Made by a program: the position numbers and the translations under genes | Assembly: GCA_964650695.1 (NCBI GenBank) | Contig: CAZYVA010000021.1 | Span: forward strand, 1 to 22,174 | Direction of reading: 5' to 3' | From: CAZYVA01 sp964650695 | Lineage (GTDB): Bacteria; Bacillota; Clostridia; Lachnospirales; Lachnospiraceae | DNA: 22,174 nucleotides | Notes under the pieces: model-generated | The model's input: only the letters and a program-made list of their open reading frames with translations | What the model was told of the DNA's origin: nothing | Database searches by the model: none | Shown: positions 21,489 through 22,174 of the stretch, one piece after another | Position numbering within the stretch: position 1 is the first letter of the stretch | Layout of the letters: each line of letters starts with the position of its first letter

Positions 21489-22174
21489 TCAAAGCAAAAT
21501 ATACTGGAACGCATTAAATGCGTAGCCAACAATTACAATTCCAACGGTGCAGATTGCGATGAACACACCGAGCAGCTTCGGCTTCACCGCTTTTTTCAAC
21601 AGAATAAGAGACGGCAGGCTGAGCGTTGTGACAGCCATCATAAAGGCGAGGACCGTTCCCAGCAGCGCGCCCTTTCCAAGCAGCGCTTCAGCAACGGGAA
21701 TCGTGCCAAAGATGTCTGCGTACATTGGAATGCCGATCAAGGTGGCAAGGACAACTCCGAGCGGATTATTGCTGCCTAACACCGTTTCCACCCAGCTTTC
21801 AGGAATCCAGTTGTGGATCACCGCGCCAATACCGACACCGATCAGGATATACGGGAATACTTTCTTAAAGGTGGCTGCGACCTGCTCTTTCGCGTAGATA
21901 AGCCGCTCCGTCTGCCTTAGTGTCGGAGAATCCAGGTCCACGCTGCTGCCACTTTTGATGAAGTCCTCCACATATTTGTCCATATGGAGCTTCTCGATCA
22001 GTGTGCCGCCTATAACGGCAATCAGCAGCCCCATCATGACATACGCCACCGCTACCTTTACTCCGAAAATGCTCATCAGAAGAACGAGCGACCCCAAGTC
22101 CACCATCGGCGATGAAATCAGGAAGGAAAAGGTCACGCCAAGCGGCAGTCCCGCACTGGTAAAACCGATGAACA
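21489..22174 (-). CDS. Permease of the ArsP/YraQ (DUF318) type, 5' end beyond the window
   Basis: The reading frame runs to the right edge without a start that fits the family, and the residues before 'VTFSFLISSPMVD' continue the conserved 'TSAGLPLGVTFSFL' segment, so the gene is cut by the window. A GTG at 22136 is inside this motif and is not the start. The visible 228 residues have about six membrane segments, a charged cytoplasmic loop ('EKLHMDKYVEDFIKSG' onward) and 'IGIPMYADIFGTIPVAEALL', typical of the permease family that includes ArsP exporters of methylated or organic arsenicals. Substrate is not known. It is the first of two linked genes with the thioredoxin-like protein. Confidence 0.88.
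   Translation of the reverse strand, partial: FIGFTSAGLPLGVTFSFLISSPMVDLGSLVLLMSIFGVKVAVAYVMMGLLIAVIGGTLIEKLHMDKYVEDFIKSGSSVDLDSPTLRQTERLIYAKEQVAATFKKVFPYILIGVGIGAVIHNWIPESWVETVLGSNNPLGVVLATLIGIPMYADIFGTIPVAEALLGKGALLGTVLAFMMAVTTLSLPSLILLKKAVKPKLLGVFIAICTVGIVIVGYAFNAFQYILL

Noticed and set aside
1..22174. CRISPR array, prophage or transposon
   Set aside because: No regularly spaced repeats, integrase, transposase, or phage structural genes are seen; gene content is that of a normal chromosome.

Overview
The window looks like a chromosomal segment from a spore-forming, anaerobic Gram-positive bacterium of the Clostridia, most likely a Lachnospiraceae-type gut organism. The reasons are a clear SpoIIID, a membrane-bound biotin-dependent decarboxylase of the OadB type, a Dlt-like surface acylation operon, a DUF1836 protein and a YerC/TrpR-like protein, strong AGGAGG-type ribosome sites, and TTGACA/TATAAT promoters. 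There are no rRNA or tRNA genes, no CRISPR array and no transposase. All assignments come from reading the sequence; no database search was run.

Left part (1-2840): a secreted, Glu/Lys-rich protein runs off the left edge on the minus strand. It diverges from a DUF1836 protein. Next come a small YerC/TrpR-like regulator and a PHP-family phosphatase, both on the minus strand. Positions 2840-8416 hold a plus-strand four-gene operon that resembles dltABCD in parts but is ordered A-C-B-D: an adenylating ligase, an acyl carrier protein, an MBOAT acyltransferase and a membrane-anchored SGNH esterase. The ligase has Ser where DltA has the Cys of its D-alanine pocket, and the esterase carries an extra C-terminal ILEI-like domain. 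The operon may therefore attach something other than D-alanine to a surface polymer.

Middle part (8417-12801): a small XRE regulator converges on a lipoprotein gene across a 124-bp inverted-repeat element. Then, transcribed leftwards, come a rhomboid-like membrane protein with a zinc ribbon and no catalytic motif, a TrmB-type regulator, and a diaminopimelate decarboxylase-like enzyme whose start lies 80 nt inside the regulator gene.

Positions 12883-18122 (minus strand) form a five-gene operon for a Na+-translocating biotin-dependent decarboxylase: acyl-CoA-type carboxyltransferase, OadG-like subunit with a lipoprotein domain, biotin carrier, OadB-type pump, and OadA-type carboxyltransferase. 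Two different carboxyltransferases appear to share one biotin carrier and one pump. This suggests either alternative substrates or carboxyl transfer between an acyl-CoA and pyruvate.

Right part (18409-22174): a promoter, a riboswitch-like leader with a rho-independent terminator, and a MepA-type MATE transporter fused to a cytidylate-kinase-like domain. The leader and gene context best fit a guanidine-IV (mepA-motif) riboswitch. Then come spoIIID with a good SigE-type promoter, and a minus-strand pair of a permease (cut by the right edge) and a Cys-rich thioredoxin-like protein. A GGGGTCAAA/TTTGACCCC palindrome occurs twice, once at the decarboxylase promoter and once at the stop codon of the MATE fusion.
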